Positions 45,901 to 55,729 of a stretch of DNA of 64,000 bases are shown here, one piece after another. Numbering within the stretch: the first letter of the stretch is position 1; every line of letters begins with the position of its first letter. Source of the DNA: Beroe forskalii (lineage: Eukaryota > Ctenophora > Nuda > Beroida > Beroidae); NCBI GenBank assembly GCA_011033025.1, contig WFMF01000189.1:1-64000 (forward strand), read 5' to 3'. The notes beneath the pieces are model-generated. The model was not told the origin of the DNA. It saw only the letters and a program-made list of their open reading frames with translations, and did not search any database. The position numbers were made by a program, and so were the translations under genes.

Positions 45901-48432
45901 GAATGTGGTGTCAAGGTGCACTTATGAATGTGGTGTCGAGGTGCACTAAGGAATGTGGTGTCAAGGTGCGCCAAGGAATGTGGTGTCAAGGATTGCAAAG
46001 GAATGTGGTGTCAAGGTGCGCTAAGGAGTGCGGTGTCAAGGTGCGCTAAGGAATGTGGTGTCAAGGAATGCAAAGGAATGTGGTATCAATGTGCTCTAAG
46101 AAATGTGGTGTCAAGGTGCGCTTAGGAATGTGGTGTCAAGGATTGCAAAGGAATGTGGTGTCAAGGTGCGCTTAGGAATGTGGTGTCAAGGTACGCTAAG
46201 GAATGTGGTGTCAAGGTGCGCTAAGGAATGTGGTGTCAAGGTGCACTAAGGAATGTGGTGTCAAGGTGCGCCAAGGAATGTGGTGTCAAGGATTGCAAAG
46301 GAATGTGGTGTCAAGGTGCGCTATGTAATGTGGTGTCAAGGTGCGCTAAGGAATGTGGTGTCAAGGAATGCAAAGGAATGTGGTGTCAATGTGCTCTAAG
46401 GAATGTGGTGTCAAGGTGCGCTTAGGAATGTGGTGTCAAGGATTGCAAAGGAATGTGGTGTCAAGGTGCGCTTAGGAATGTGGTGTCAAGAAACGCTAAG
46501 GAATGTGGTGTCAAGGTGCGCTAAGGAATGTGGTGTCAAGGTTCGCTAAGGAATGTGGTGACAAGGTGCGCTAAGGAATGTGGTGACAAGGTGCGCTAAG
46601 GAATGTGGTGTCAAGGTGCGCTAAGGAATGTGGTGTCAAGGTGCGCTAAGGAGTGCGATGTCAAGGTGCGCTAAGGAATGTGGTGTCAAGGAATGCAAAG
46701 GAATGTGGTGTCAATGTGCGCTAAGGAATGTGGTGTAAAGGTGCGCTTAGGAATGTGTTGTCAAGGTACGCTAAGGAATGTGGTGTCAAGGTGCGCTAAG
46801 GAATGTGGTGTCAAGGTGCGCTAAGGAATGTGGTGTCAAGGTGCGTTAAGGAATGTGGTGTCAAGGATTGCAAAGGAATGTGGTGTCAAGGTGCGCTTAG
46901 GAATGTGGTGTCAAGGTACGCTAAGGAATGTGGTGTCAAGGTGCGCTAAGGAATGTGGTGTCAAGGTGCACTAAGGAATGTGGTGTCAAGGTGCGCCAAG
47001 GAATGTGGTGTCAAGGATTGCAAAGGAATGTGGTGTCAAGGTGCGCTATGTAATGTGGTGTCAAGGTGCGCTAAGAATGTGGTGTCAAAGGAATGCAAAG
47101 GAATGTGGTGTCAATGTGCTCTAAGGAATGTGGTGTCAAGGTGCGCTTAGGAATGTGGTGTCAAGGATTGCAAAGTAATGTGGTGTCAAGGTGCGCTTAG
47201 GAATGTGGTGTCAAGATACGCTAAGGAATGTGGTGTCAAGGCGCGCTAAGGAATGTGGTGTCAAGGTACGCTAAGGAATGTGGTGACAAGGTGCGCTAAG
47301 GAATGTGGTGACAAGGTGCGCTAAGGAATGAGGTGTCAAGGTGCGCTAAGGAATGTGGTGTCAAGGTGCGCTAAGGAGTGCGGTGTCAAGGTGCGCTAAG
47401 GAATGTGGTGTCAAGGAATGCAAAGGAATGTGGTGTCAATGTGCGCTAAGGAATGTGGTGTAAAGGTGCGCTTAGGAATGTGGTGTCAAGGATTGCAAAG
47501 GAATGTGGTGTCAAGGTGCGCTTAGGAATGTGTTGTCAAGGTACGCTAAGGAATGTGGTGTCAAGGTGCGCTAAGGAATGTGGTGTCAAGGTGCGCTAAG
47601 GAATGTGGTGTCAAGGTGCGTTAAGGAATGTGGTGTCAAGAAGCGCTTAGGAATGTGGTGTCAAGGTGCGCTAAGGAATGTGGTGTCAAGGTGCGCTAAG
47701 GAATGTGGTGTCAAGGTCTGCTAAAGTATGTGGTGTCAAGGTGCGCTTAGGAATGTGGTGTCAAGGTACACTAAGGAATGTGGTGTCAAGGTGCGCTAAG
47801 GAATGTGGTGTCAAGGTGAGCTTAGGAATGTGGTGTCAAGGTACGCTAAGCAATTTGGTGTCAAGGTACGCTAAGGAATGTGGTGTCAAGGTGCGCTAAG
47901 GAATGTGGTGTCAAGGATTGCAAAGGAATGGGGTGTCAAGGTGCGCTAAGGAATGTGGTGTCAAGGTGCGCTTAGGAATGTGGTGTCAAGGATTGCAAAG
48001 GAATGTGGTGTCAAGGTGCGCTATGGAATGTGGTGTCAAGGAAGGCAAAGGAATGTGGTGTCAAGGTGAGCTTAGGAATGTGGTGTCAAGGTGAGCTTAG
48101 GAATGTGGTGTCAAGGTACGCTAAGCAATTTGGTGTCAAGGTACGCTAAGGAATGTGGTTTCAAGGTACAATATGGAATGTGGTGTCAAGGAATACTTTG
48201 GAATATGGTGTGAGCTTGCGCTAGGGAATGTGGCGTCAAGGTACGCTATTGAATTTGGTTTTAAGGCATGCTGAGAAAAAAGGTGTGGAGTAGGGATCGA
48301 GTTGTATTACGATTACTGATTGAAATTTTAAATCACTCACAATTCTGAGAGGACTATCAAGTCATGGTAGGTCTTCTGCACCAGGTAATCAATGAGGAGG
48401 TTGAGAGGTACCACATTCTGTCCTTGCTCCAT
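33927..48432 (-). CDS. MED14: Mediator complex subunit 14 (21 exons; C-terminal third not in window)
   Basis: MED14 is the backbone subunit joining Mediator head, middle and tail. The start ATG (48430-48432) begins MEQGQNVVPLNLLIDYLVQK, then come LLPRKSDTERK, LLALVKWACKASRVDKC and VDVLMTGTYSRLP, all diagnostic. Exons, right to left: 48432-48341, 44670-44443, 44285-44077, 43945-43797, 43681-43577, 43449-43337, 43039-42916, 42705-~42558, 42351-42170, 41993-41831, 41664-41570, 41350-41273, 41047-40897, 40085-39964, 39767-39573, 39291-39231, 38915-38728, 38498-38346, 38214-38054, 34437-34306, 34094-33927. Phases agree at nearly every junction. Problems: exon 4 and exon 13 each need a one-base shift to follow the family, and the exon 8 donor is not a clear GT. 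Exons 19-21 are the Pro-rich linker; the conserved C-terminal domain is absent. Confidence 0.9.
34554..38018. mobile_element. 3.46-kb foldback element in MED14 intron 19
   Basis: The left terminus GGCAAAGTCAGTATGCAACA is exactly complementary to the right terminus ending at 38018. Complementarity continues inward with about 90 percent or better similarity by eye (GTAACTCCGGTTCCTTTTGG with 37845-37864; GTACCTTAGCCCAGGGAGATC with 36950-36970; GAGGCTTCCAAGTTGAGG with 36640-36660). Arms of about 1.7 kb nearly meet near 36287. Copy A lacks it, having about 155 bp of other sequence at 10408-10560. Each arm repeats a roughly 180-bp module (CATAACTC.CTTCCTGA.CATTTTA). No transposase seen. It resembles Foldback-type elements. 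Confidence 0.8.
40475..40900 (-). repeat. 25-bp tandem repeat of MED14 exon 13 3' end plus splice donor
   Basis: On the minus strand the exon ends CCTCAAACAACTCCTCATG before GTTAGT. The following intron repeats exactly this joined sequence (18-19 exon bases plus 6-7 intron bases) about 17 times with few substitutions (GGAAG for AGGAG, GATTAA for GACTAA), so every unit carries a complete GTTAGT donor. The unit length of 25 is not a multiple of three, so distal donors change frame. Confidence 0.9.
44755..48262. repeat. 25-bp satellite filling MED14 intron 1 (~140 units)
   Basis: Plus-strand unit GTGCGCTAAGGAATGTGGTG then TCAAG. Variants (GATTGCAAAG, GAATGCAAAG, GTACGCTAAG, GTGCACTAAG) recur in fixed order, giving higher-order periods; for example, the stretches at 46228-46425 and 46953-47150 are nearly identical and 725 bp (29 units) apart. 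In the MED14 sense strand every unit has TTGAC followed 13-15 nt later by CCTTAG. Frames reading MWCQGALRNVVSRCAKECGV are by-products. Confidence 0.9.
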
Positions 48433-49181
48433 GCTCAGACAGAGGACTGCAGGTGAGTAGAGAGAAGAGAGGGCTGCAGAGAAAAGTAGAAAGTGGGAGG
48501 AGAAAGGCTAGTAGAGCTACATCGTGAACTCTTCGGAGATCTGACTACATGGCGAGCTCAGTAAAGGTAAGGAATTAAACGCCGATGCTGGGTTCAATGA
48601 GAAATGTTGATACTCGATGATTTACTACTAACTACTAACAAGATTTATAAAGCCCGAGAATTCCAAAAGCTTTGAATATCTTTACAAATACAATTAACAT
48701 GACATTGAAAGTCTGAATTTAAGCGAAATGGCCAAAAGGAAATCTCAATGAAACAAGGTGAGGATTTTAGGACAAATCATCATTGCAAAGTTGCAATTAT
48801 TACAATATAAATAAACGCAACAATATTCAATATTGGAAGTACATTATAAACAATCTGTATTTAACACTTTGAAATTGATGATAAAATCAATCATGACATT
48901 GAAAAATCTCACTTTAAACACAAGACTTCAAAAACTACAATCCAACTGAAGACAACAATCACTCAATCAATACAAATAAAGTAATTTCTCGTCAAACACT
49001 CAATTCATTCCTCATCGCGATTTAAAATAATATCGTAAAAAATTTAGGGCAACCCAATCCAAGAAACTTGTTGATAATAGCGCCATTTGAATACACGATT
49101 TTATCATTGTTAAGCGAGTTAAATCGATCGGTTTATAAATGATTCAGTACATTTAAAACTACTATTTTGGACTCAATTCCT
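48433..49181. other. Intergenic: MED14 upstream / AGPAT 3' flank
   Basis: About 750 bp of AT-rich sequence between the AGPAT stop and the MED14 start, both on the minus strand. It must contain the MED14 promoter and the AGPAT 3' UTR and polyadenylation region; I see no clear TATA box or other assignable motif. Confidence 0.5.
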
Positions 49182-52100
49182 TTACTCTCGTTTGCTCATC
49201 TCATCCAGCGCTTCTTGCATCCTCTGCTGCACGGAGTTAGTCAGCTCCGTGACATCACCAGACGTGAGCCCCGTGGTTTGGACGGGTTCCAACACCCTGA
49301 CTTTGATAGCTCCCCGTCCGAACACCCACCTCTTACTGTCGTATACGGTGGGAGGCATGTAGATCACTACCGGAACTATGGGCACTTGGCACTGCTGCGC
49401 CATGTGGAAACCACCTGGGAGAAGAGAGGTGAGGAACTATGGGCATCGGGCACTTAGCACTATGAAACTATGGGCACTTGCACTATGGAACTATGGGCAC
49501 TGCTATGCTGCGCCATGTTAAAACTTTAAAACCTCCTGGAAGGAAGAGAGAGGTGAGGTTTACCTTTTAATAAAAAGATGTAGGTATAAGTAGGAGCCTT
49601 TGCTATCCCCAAAAATCTGACACACTAGGAGTTCAAATCCCGCTATTTCTTGCCTAGATTGATTGAAAGGAACTCAAAAATTCAAAACATACGAAAATCC
49701 AATGTTTGACCAAGATCGAGATACGACTTGGTACGTTTTTAAAAGGGTTTGAGAAAGTAATTGAGACAATGTTGAAGTTGTAAAAAGCACAAGTGCATCA
49801 AATGCCGAAATGAAGCTTTGGACGTGGCTCTCTGGGACCTGGGTGCTTGGGTAGCATATATCGGGCCTTTATCTCTAAAAGTTGGTTAGCCCTAATCAGG
49901 ATTCGGGAGCCTGGTTTTCGCAAACAGATTGCGCGACACCTCTGAAAGGTTAGGGTGAGTACTGTTCAACTATACTAGAGATGATCAGCGTCCGAGAGTG
50001 CACGTCACACGAGCACTGGATTTGGAATGTTTACGACATTGTGGGGTCCCATTACCAGACCTCTGTAAAGTTTTTGCTTTCAAAATATGATAATTACTTG
50101 ATGAGTTGATAAATAATTAAAATGTCATACAGTAATTTCAAACGTTTGGTACCAAGAATTTTACACGGTACACTGAATCGTCAATAAAGATTAATAAAGA
50201 CCCATTATTCTCGTAACGATTAATTGTGGAAATTTTCGTTGGTAAGTGTAGGAGCTCAATAGAATACGTTAAAAAATTCTATGTGGATTATGAAATTCTT
50301 AACGTTGTTTTATATTTCAGTTCATGTGTTTGCCATTCAAAAAGAGTCAGCAATTGTAACCATGAATGCATTGCAACATCCATGGTTTCAGCTTTTGTGC
50401 ATCGTTGCTTTCTGTACAATAGTACCATTTTGATTATCTCGAAAGGAAATTCAGTTCTGTTTTATAGTTGAAGAGTTGAAGTGAGATAAAAAAAACATAT
50501 CATTGACTTGGTAATTGTGGAAGCTCAATAGATAGTTAACAAATTCTTAACTTTGTTGCGTAATATATATCCTCGTTGGAAAGTGTAAAAGCTCAATAGA
50601 AAGTTTACAAATTCCATGTGGAAGTTAAATTCTTTGTTGTGTATTATATGTTATCATGCAATATTTCAGTTGTTTGCCATTCAATAAGAGTCAGCAATTG
50701 TAACCATGAATGCATTGCAACATCTATGGTTTCAGCTTTTGTGCATCGTCGCTTTCTGTTACACAATAGTACCATTGTGATTGTTTTGAAAAGCCATTCA
50801 TTTATGTTTCATCTTTTCATGATTGAAGTGAATTAGCCAGTATTCTATTGGCTTCCAAATTTCTATAAATTCGTAGACGGAAGCATTCAAACCGCATTAT
50901 GAGTTATTTCTCAATAGTGTGCGCTGGTCACCACAGTTTTCCACAGCACATTATTGCATTTTCATGCAAGCATTCGCACTGATTTATCATACCTCATTGC
51001 GTCTTGGGTAACATGATATTTCGTTAATTTTTACTGCACCGATTGAAATCCAAAACATTTTGGAGGAAACAATAATGGCAAGTTTCGAGTTAAACTGTTA
51101 AAATTTCATCTCAATAGTGTTAAGCACATTATTAGGGAGCTATATTCAGCAACATTAATAAACCCTTGTTATAACTTAAAACATTTCCTTAGATCATGGC
51201 TATTCTCGGCTTGACAGTCGTACTGATGAGTGCATTGCTAGTCCAAGCGATGTCTCAAGATTTTGAAGTTGCCCACAATCAGTTCCTGATCTACAACAAG
51301 GTCTACCACAAGTCGAGGCTCCGACAGTATGGGGGTGGATGGCGTGACTGGGGAACCTACGACTTTGAAGTGGCTAGCAACCAGCTGTGGCTCTTTGACC
51401 CTCATCCTTGGAAGGACGGCTGCTACTACATCAGCAACGAAGATTTCCCCCAGCACCGCTTTGCTATGTCCAAGAAAAATGGCTTGATTACATACACAGG
51501 ACCCTACTTCGATGACCAACTCTTCAAGTTGGTTCCCTCGGGTAACAATGATGGATTCTACTACATTTACAGCTGTACTTACACCAAGAAGAGGTTTGCT
51601 AAGAAGGGAGCTGCCAACAACAAAGTCGGAAGTTACGACGGAAAACAGTACGATGATCAGCTCTGGAAATTGGTCCCCAGATTCCAGGCTGATATCTACA
51701 CTGATGACATCTTCCACTTTGACAACCGACAAGGAAGCACCCCCATCACGAGAACGATCTCAGTTACAACTGGAATTGTGAAGAGTCAGTCCTCTTCTGT
51801 CACTAGCACCACAACCTACAAAACATCGATGGAAGCAAGTATTGGAGGGAGCAAGGCTTCAGCGGAGTTCACTCAACAGCTTGAAACCAGCCTGTCTTCC
51901 AGTACTACCAGTAGCTGGTCAAAGACTGAAGAAATAGTCTTCACCATTCCAGCTGGAAAGAACTTCAAAGTGATGCAACACAAGGTTGACTTTGAAGGTG
52001 TCGTTCCTTCAGATTCTTGTACTATGATGACGAGCATCAAGATCTTCGAAAGTGATACAGCAACCTTCTCTGATCCTGACAAGTTCATCATGTAAACCAA

Positions 52101-54082
52101 CCAAGTTGACTGGAAGTCAATACTCACCTTGGATCTTATGGAGGGCTTGGAGAATTTAAATTACTTTCTGTCTTAGTATTCAATATTGTTTAGTATAGCA
52201 TTGGAAATTCAGCAAACCTGTCTTTTATTATTGGTAGATAGTTCAGGGGTCCAAAGTTCAAATTCTCATCTAAAATCAAATTTAATCTAAAAGCAAAATC
52301 TTCCCATTGAAGAGCATGCCTTGCTTTTGCATTGCAATTCCAGAAAAGTACCTAACTTGAACGATTTTGGTGTAAAAATTGGTTTCAAAAGGCAAAAAAC
52401 AGCAAAGCAGGGCAAAAAGGAGTGCAAAGACGGGCACCATGCGAAAGAAGGGCAAAATGGTAGCTATGGTTTGAAGAGGGTTAAAAACAGACAAAAATGC
52501 GGACAACTTTGATTTCAATGAGCTTGGATTCAAATTAGTTGCCCATCTTTTCTCCGAATCTGAACTTTTGATTATTGAATGCAAATTCCTGTAAATTTTT
52601 CATCTTACAGAGATATTTTCGTGGCCGGTATTTTTCATCTTACAGAAATATTTTCGTGACCTTGAAGGCCCAACGGTCCTTCTAGTAAGTTTATAATTCA
52701 GAAAATATAAACAAATACGGCCAACTTAATAAGAGATATATAATATGCAGTTCAGAGGTATTCATGTGGAGAGGTAATCGCTGATGTCTCGGAAATGGGA
52801 TTATAATTCATGTTTAGGTGTTTAGGATGGTTATTTGGAGCAAAACGATTGCTAGGCACCAAAACAGAACAGTTCGAGATCCGCAAGTTACTCAACTCAA
52901 CATACCTTTCTTGAAGGGGAGTAGTTTGCCTTCGAAGGCCTTATTCCTGGTGCCCTCTGGGAACACACAAACACGTAATCGCTCACTCTTAATCCGCTCA
53001 TTGATAACGTTCATGTGGTCTCTTACTTCAGTGTTAGCTCCGCTGGGGGATTGAACTGATGTTGATGAAGAAATTAAATTCTGCAAAAGATTGCATCACC
53101 AAAAAACCTTGTCAGCAGAAAATTTAGAATAGGTACTTAAAATTCAGTCATAGCACAAACATGAATAAAATACGGATACATTCAAGCGTGACGGCAAAGA
53201 ATTAATGAAAATGAGCAAACCTCCGCTGGAGCGTGTTATGAACTCATGTCCACTGAGGTAGCCAGCTAACCCAAAGAAGGGGACGTAGAGCAGACTCTTC
53301 TTCATCAGAATGATAGCACGATGTGGCCAGATCCTGAGAAGCAGAAAATCCATGATTCCATAAGTTGTGATTGGGAAAGTACATGTAGTAGAATGTGATC
53401 ATGCATGAGTACATAATATAATCTAGGAGTTGTGATTAGGAAAACACATAAAGAGGAGTAGAATGATGGTTGTGATGCATGAATGCATAATCATTGACAT
53501 AATTTGACGATGCCCCCTCAAGTCAAACGGAAAGCTGGTAAAATTTTAAAGCAATTTGATGTTTCCTCACCCGGTAATACAGAAGGTATCGAGGGATGAC
53601 TGGTGATTTGGACACAAGATATAGCCTCCATCGTAAGACTCTAGGTGCTCAACCCCTCTGCTTCGATGGTCACTCCCAAGAGGATTCTGAAGGATAGAGA
53701 CATTGAGAATAATCACCAAAACCTTGAAATGACAGAGAATGAGTAGGGGAAGGACCAGAAGTCCTGCGGACAGGACTCTGCTATGGTGATATTTGTCAAT
53801 TCACGTGCCCTTTGAGTTTGAGTCATAATGAAATAAAAATAAAAGACAAATCGTATACGCTATTCCACCCAAGTACCTAGTGAGATGGTAGAAGAAAGGA
53901 GCGAGAGTGTATGTGTTATCTCTGTTCTTGGGGAAGAAGGGGCAGTAAAGGAGGTGCATGACAGCTAGGATCAGGTAGACGAAGCTGTACACTGCGTGTT
54001 TGTAGATGAAGTTAACGACATTGGACACGTAGGTGAGGAGGTAGATAAGAAGCCAGGATACCAGGAAGATGTACAGCCACAT
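49182..54082 (-). CDS. 1-acyl-sn-glycerol-3-phosphate acyltransferase (LPAAT)
   Basis: Makes phosphatidic acid from lysophosphatidic acid and acyl-CoA in the ER membrane. Exons, right to left: 54082-53877 (ATG, three hydrophobic segments starting MWLYIFLVSWLLIYLLTYV), 53686-53571 (acyltransferase block I, NHQSSLD, the HX4D catalytic pair), 53333-53221 (block II, KKSLLYVPFFGLAGYLSG), 53055-52906 (block III, FPEGTRN), 49414-49182 (block IV, VPIVPVV, to TGA-terminated EMSKRE). Phases agree at the later junctions; the exon 1/2 join needs an acceptor slightly inside the second open stretch (phase 2) or a small missing exon. It is the AGPAT1/2 type by block order and length (about 270 residues). 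The last intron is about 3.5 kb and hosts the plus-strand secreted protein gene. Confidence 0.87.
50325..50805 (+). repeat. Duplicated ~125-bp segment with a 23-24 codon signal-peptide-like ORF
   Basis: Two copies (about 50330-50445 and 50672-50790) share GCCATTCAA[A/T]AAGAGTCAGC and a short frame that starts MNALQH, continues FQLLCIVAFC and ends IVP plus one residue. The copies differ by one in-frame codon (TAC) and a few substitutions. Each is preceded by ATTTCAG, a good 3' splice site. They lie upstream of the 51196 gene on the same strand and may be alternative or duplicated 5' exons of it, or mini-ORFs; expression is unknown. Confidence 0.4.
51196..52095 (+). CDS. Secreted beta-trefoil-like / aerolysin-like (ETX-MTX2 type) protein
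   Basis: A single 299-codon frame. It begins with a signal peptide (hydrophobic core ILGLTVVLMSALLVQAMS). Residues about 20-160 hold three related modules, each with an aromatic motif of the DDQL(W/F)KLVP type, as in beta-trefoil or ricin-like carbohydrate-binding folds. Residues about 165-290 form a Ser/Thr-rich alternating strand region with an amphipathic insertion, as in aerolysin-family pore-forming proteins. ACATTTCCTTAG immediately before ATCATGG is a 3' splice site, so a 5' UTR exon lies upstream. It is nested in the last AGPAT intron on the opposite strand. Domain assignment rests on pattern, not a search; target membrane and activity are unknown. Confidence 0.7.
   Translation: MAILGLTVVLMSALLVQAMSQDFEVAHNQFLIYNKVYHKSRLRQYGGGWRDWGTYDFEVASNQLWLFDPHPWKDGCYYISNEDFPQHRFAMSKKNGLITYTGPYFDDQLFKLVPSGNNDGFYYIYSCTYTKKRFAKKGAANNKVGSYDGKQYDDQLWKLVPRFQADIYTDDIFHFDNRQGSTPITRTISVTTGIVKSQSSSVTSTTTYKTSMEASIGGSKASAEFTQQLETSLSSSTTSSWSKTEEIVFTIPAGKNFKVMQHKVDFEGVVPSDSCTMMTSIKIFESDTATFSDPDKFIM
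52096..52905. other. AGPAT intron, 3' flank of the nested gene
   Basis: AT-rich, with a short direct repeat near 52600-52665 (TTTTTCATCTTACAGA[G/A]ATATTTTCGTG, seen as two copies). No further exon is recognised. Confidence 0.5.
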
Positions 54083-54889
54083 CGTGCTATAAGAATGCTA
54101 TATTTAACGTCCCTAATCTAAACAAGAGTTTCAAACAATAATGTTATTAAAATAATTGTTATGCTCCGCACGCCGCACACGCAAGGGAAAATATAGCGGG
54201 CTATATTTTTGTAAAGGTTTGGATGTTATATCTTGGATGTTATATTCAGATAATTTCAAGATGAAAGATTTGGTGCTATTATTTATCAACACGAATGATA
54301 GTCATTGATTGATTTTTCACATAATATAAAATATCATTCACATAGAAAATGTTCCGTCAACAACACGAAAGGTTATTACAGTACATACTTCATGTAACGT
54401 ATACATACTTCATGTTAAACCAAATGAAACTCCAGCATGAGGTACATTAGAAGCCTTACCACTTCTATACATACATACGTGAATAAATCAATAAAAATCT
54501 GATCAGGCAATGGAGGGAATTTTATATCGCCACGCTATGATATTGAGGTTGGAGGTTCAATCTTCAATTTAATCTTTGTTATTGGTATTTAGAAATATTG
54601 GGATCAATGAAAGAGTTTTTTAACAAAGCTTTTGACAAAAATAAAAGTTCAACAACTCACTCAAATGAAAAAGCCTAATAGTATAACGAAAGTTCATGAT
54701 GAAACAAAAAGCATTTCACAATCAAATAACATACAAATAGATTGGGAAGTGAGGAACTCAAGATTTAACAATAAATAGATAAAAATGATAAGTGTCCATA
54801 TTTCTCATCGTCACGACACTACTTCAAATTTAAGAGCATTCTCAACATATGGCTGATCTTCGAGCTCTTATAAATCTCTTCAACACGTT
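54083..54889. other. Intergenic: AGPAT upstream region
   Basis: AT-rich, non-coding as far as I can see. It should contain the AGPAT promoter; no definite core element is recognised. Confidence 0.4.
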
Positions 54890-55682
54890 AGGTAACCGCT
54901 AGCACATAGCTTCATCCTGGGTCCAATCCCCCCCCCTGAATTTTTTAACTCCCCCCTTGACAAAACCTCCCCCCTGAATTTTCAAAATCCTCAATCCCCC
55001 CCCTTTTGGCCACCCGCCCCCTGATTTCAAAAATTCGACCAACCCCCCACCAAAAACTTAGACAACTTTCTAAGATATGTCCATTGACATGTTTACAATA
55101 GAATCAATCGAAACTAAAAACTTTATGACAAGATGAAAGTATAAACTATGATATGTGGCTGACAGACAAGAAATTTAGTCAATTTTGAGTTTTAACATAT
55201 AATTTTGCTAATGACTGAAATGGTAATGAAGTTCAATTTTAATGTAAATTAATCCTTGAATATAATAAAAGCTATGAAGTGACACTTGTAAGGGAATCAT
55301 GGCATGAAAGCAAGTCTCAGGGATATTGTCAACACAATATTAAAACATAGAAACACATTAGTTAAGTTGATTTCACTTGAAAATGGCAGGGAATTGAAGT
55401 ATTGTAGTTATTTGGCAGTCTTACAAAAATATAGCGGGGGTCTGGGGCGCAGCCCCATAAGCCGAGGTCGGAGAAAAAATATTTCTCACGGAAATAGGAT
55501 TTTCATCTCAAATTTTGAAATTCTTCTGCCAGATCACAATCCCCCTTAATTTTTCTCCCCCTCCAGTCCAAGTCCCCCAGAATCGTTGAAATTAGGGCAA
55601 CCCCCCACCTACCTTATCTGACCCAAAATCTTCATCCCCCCCCCCCTTTTCTTAGGGGGGGGGATGAAGGTAACCGCTAGCA
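54890..55682. mobile_element. Insertion-like segment between 15-bp direct repeats
   Basis: AGGTAACCGCTAGCA occurs at 54890-54904 and 55668-55682. Inside, both sides are rich in CCCCCC runs with CTTCATCC near each end (54911, 55631), and the right end forms a hairpin (CTTCATCCCCCC / GGGGGGATGAAG, 55631-55667). A block reading GGGGTCTGGGGCGCAGCCCC lies at 55436. The middle is AT-rich with no gene. It sits just 3' of the WDR33 stop codon. Probably a repeat insertion with a long target duplication, or a simple duplication. Confidence 0.45.
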
Positions 55683-55729
55683 ACAGGTTGCCATGGATAC
55701 ATAGAGCCCTATATCCTGGGCGTGTCTCC

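Noticed and set aside
45003..48094. Frames reading MWCQGALRNVVSRCAKECGV
   Set aside because: 25-bp satellite read in three frames in turn (period 75); Cys pattern is an artefact of the unit, not a cysteine-rich peptide family.
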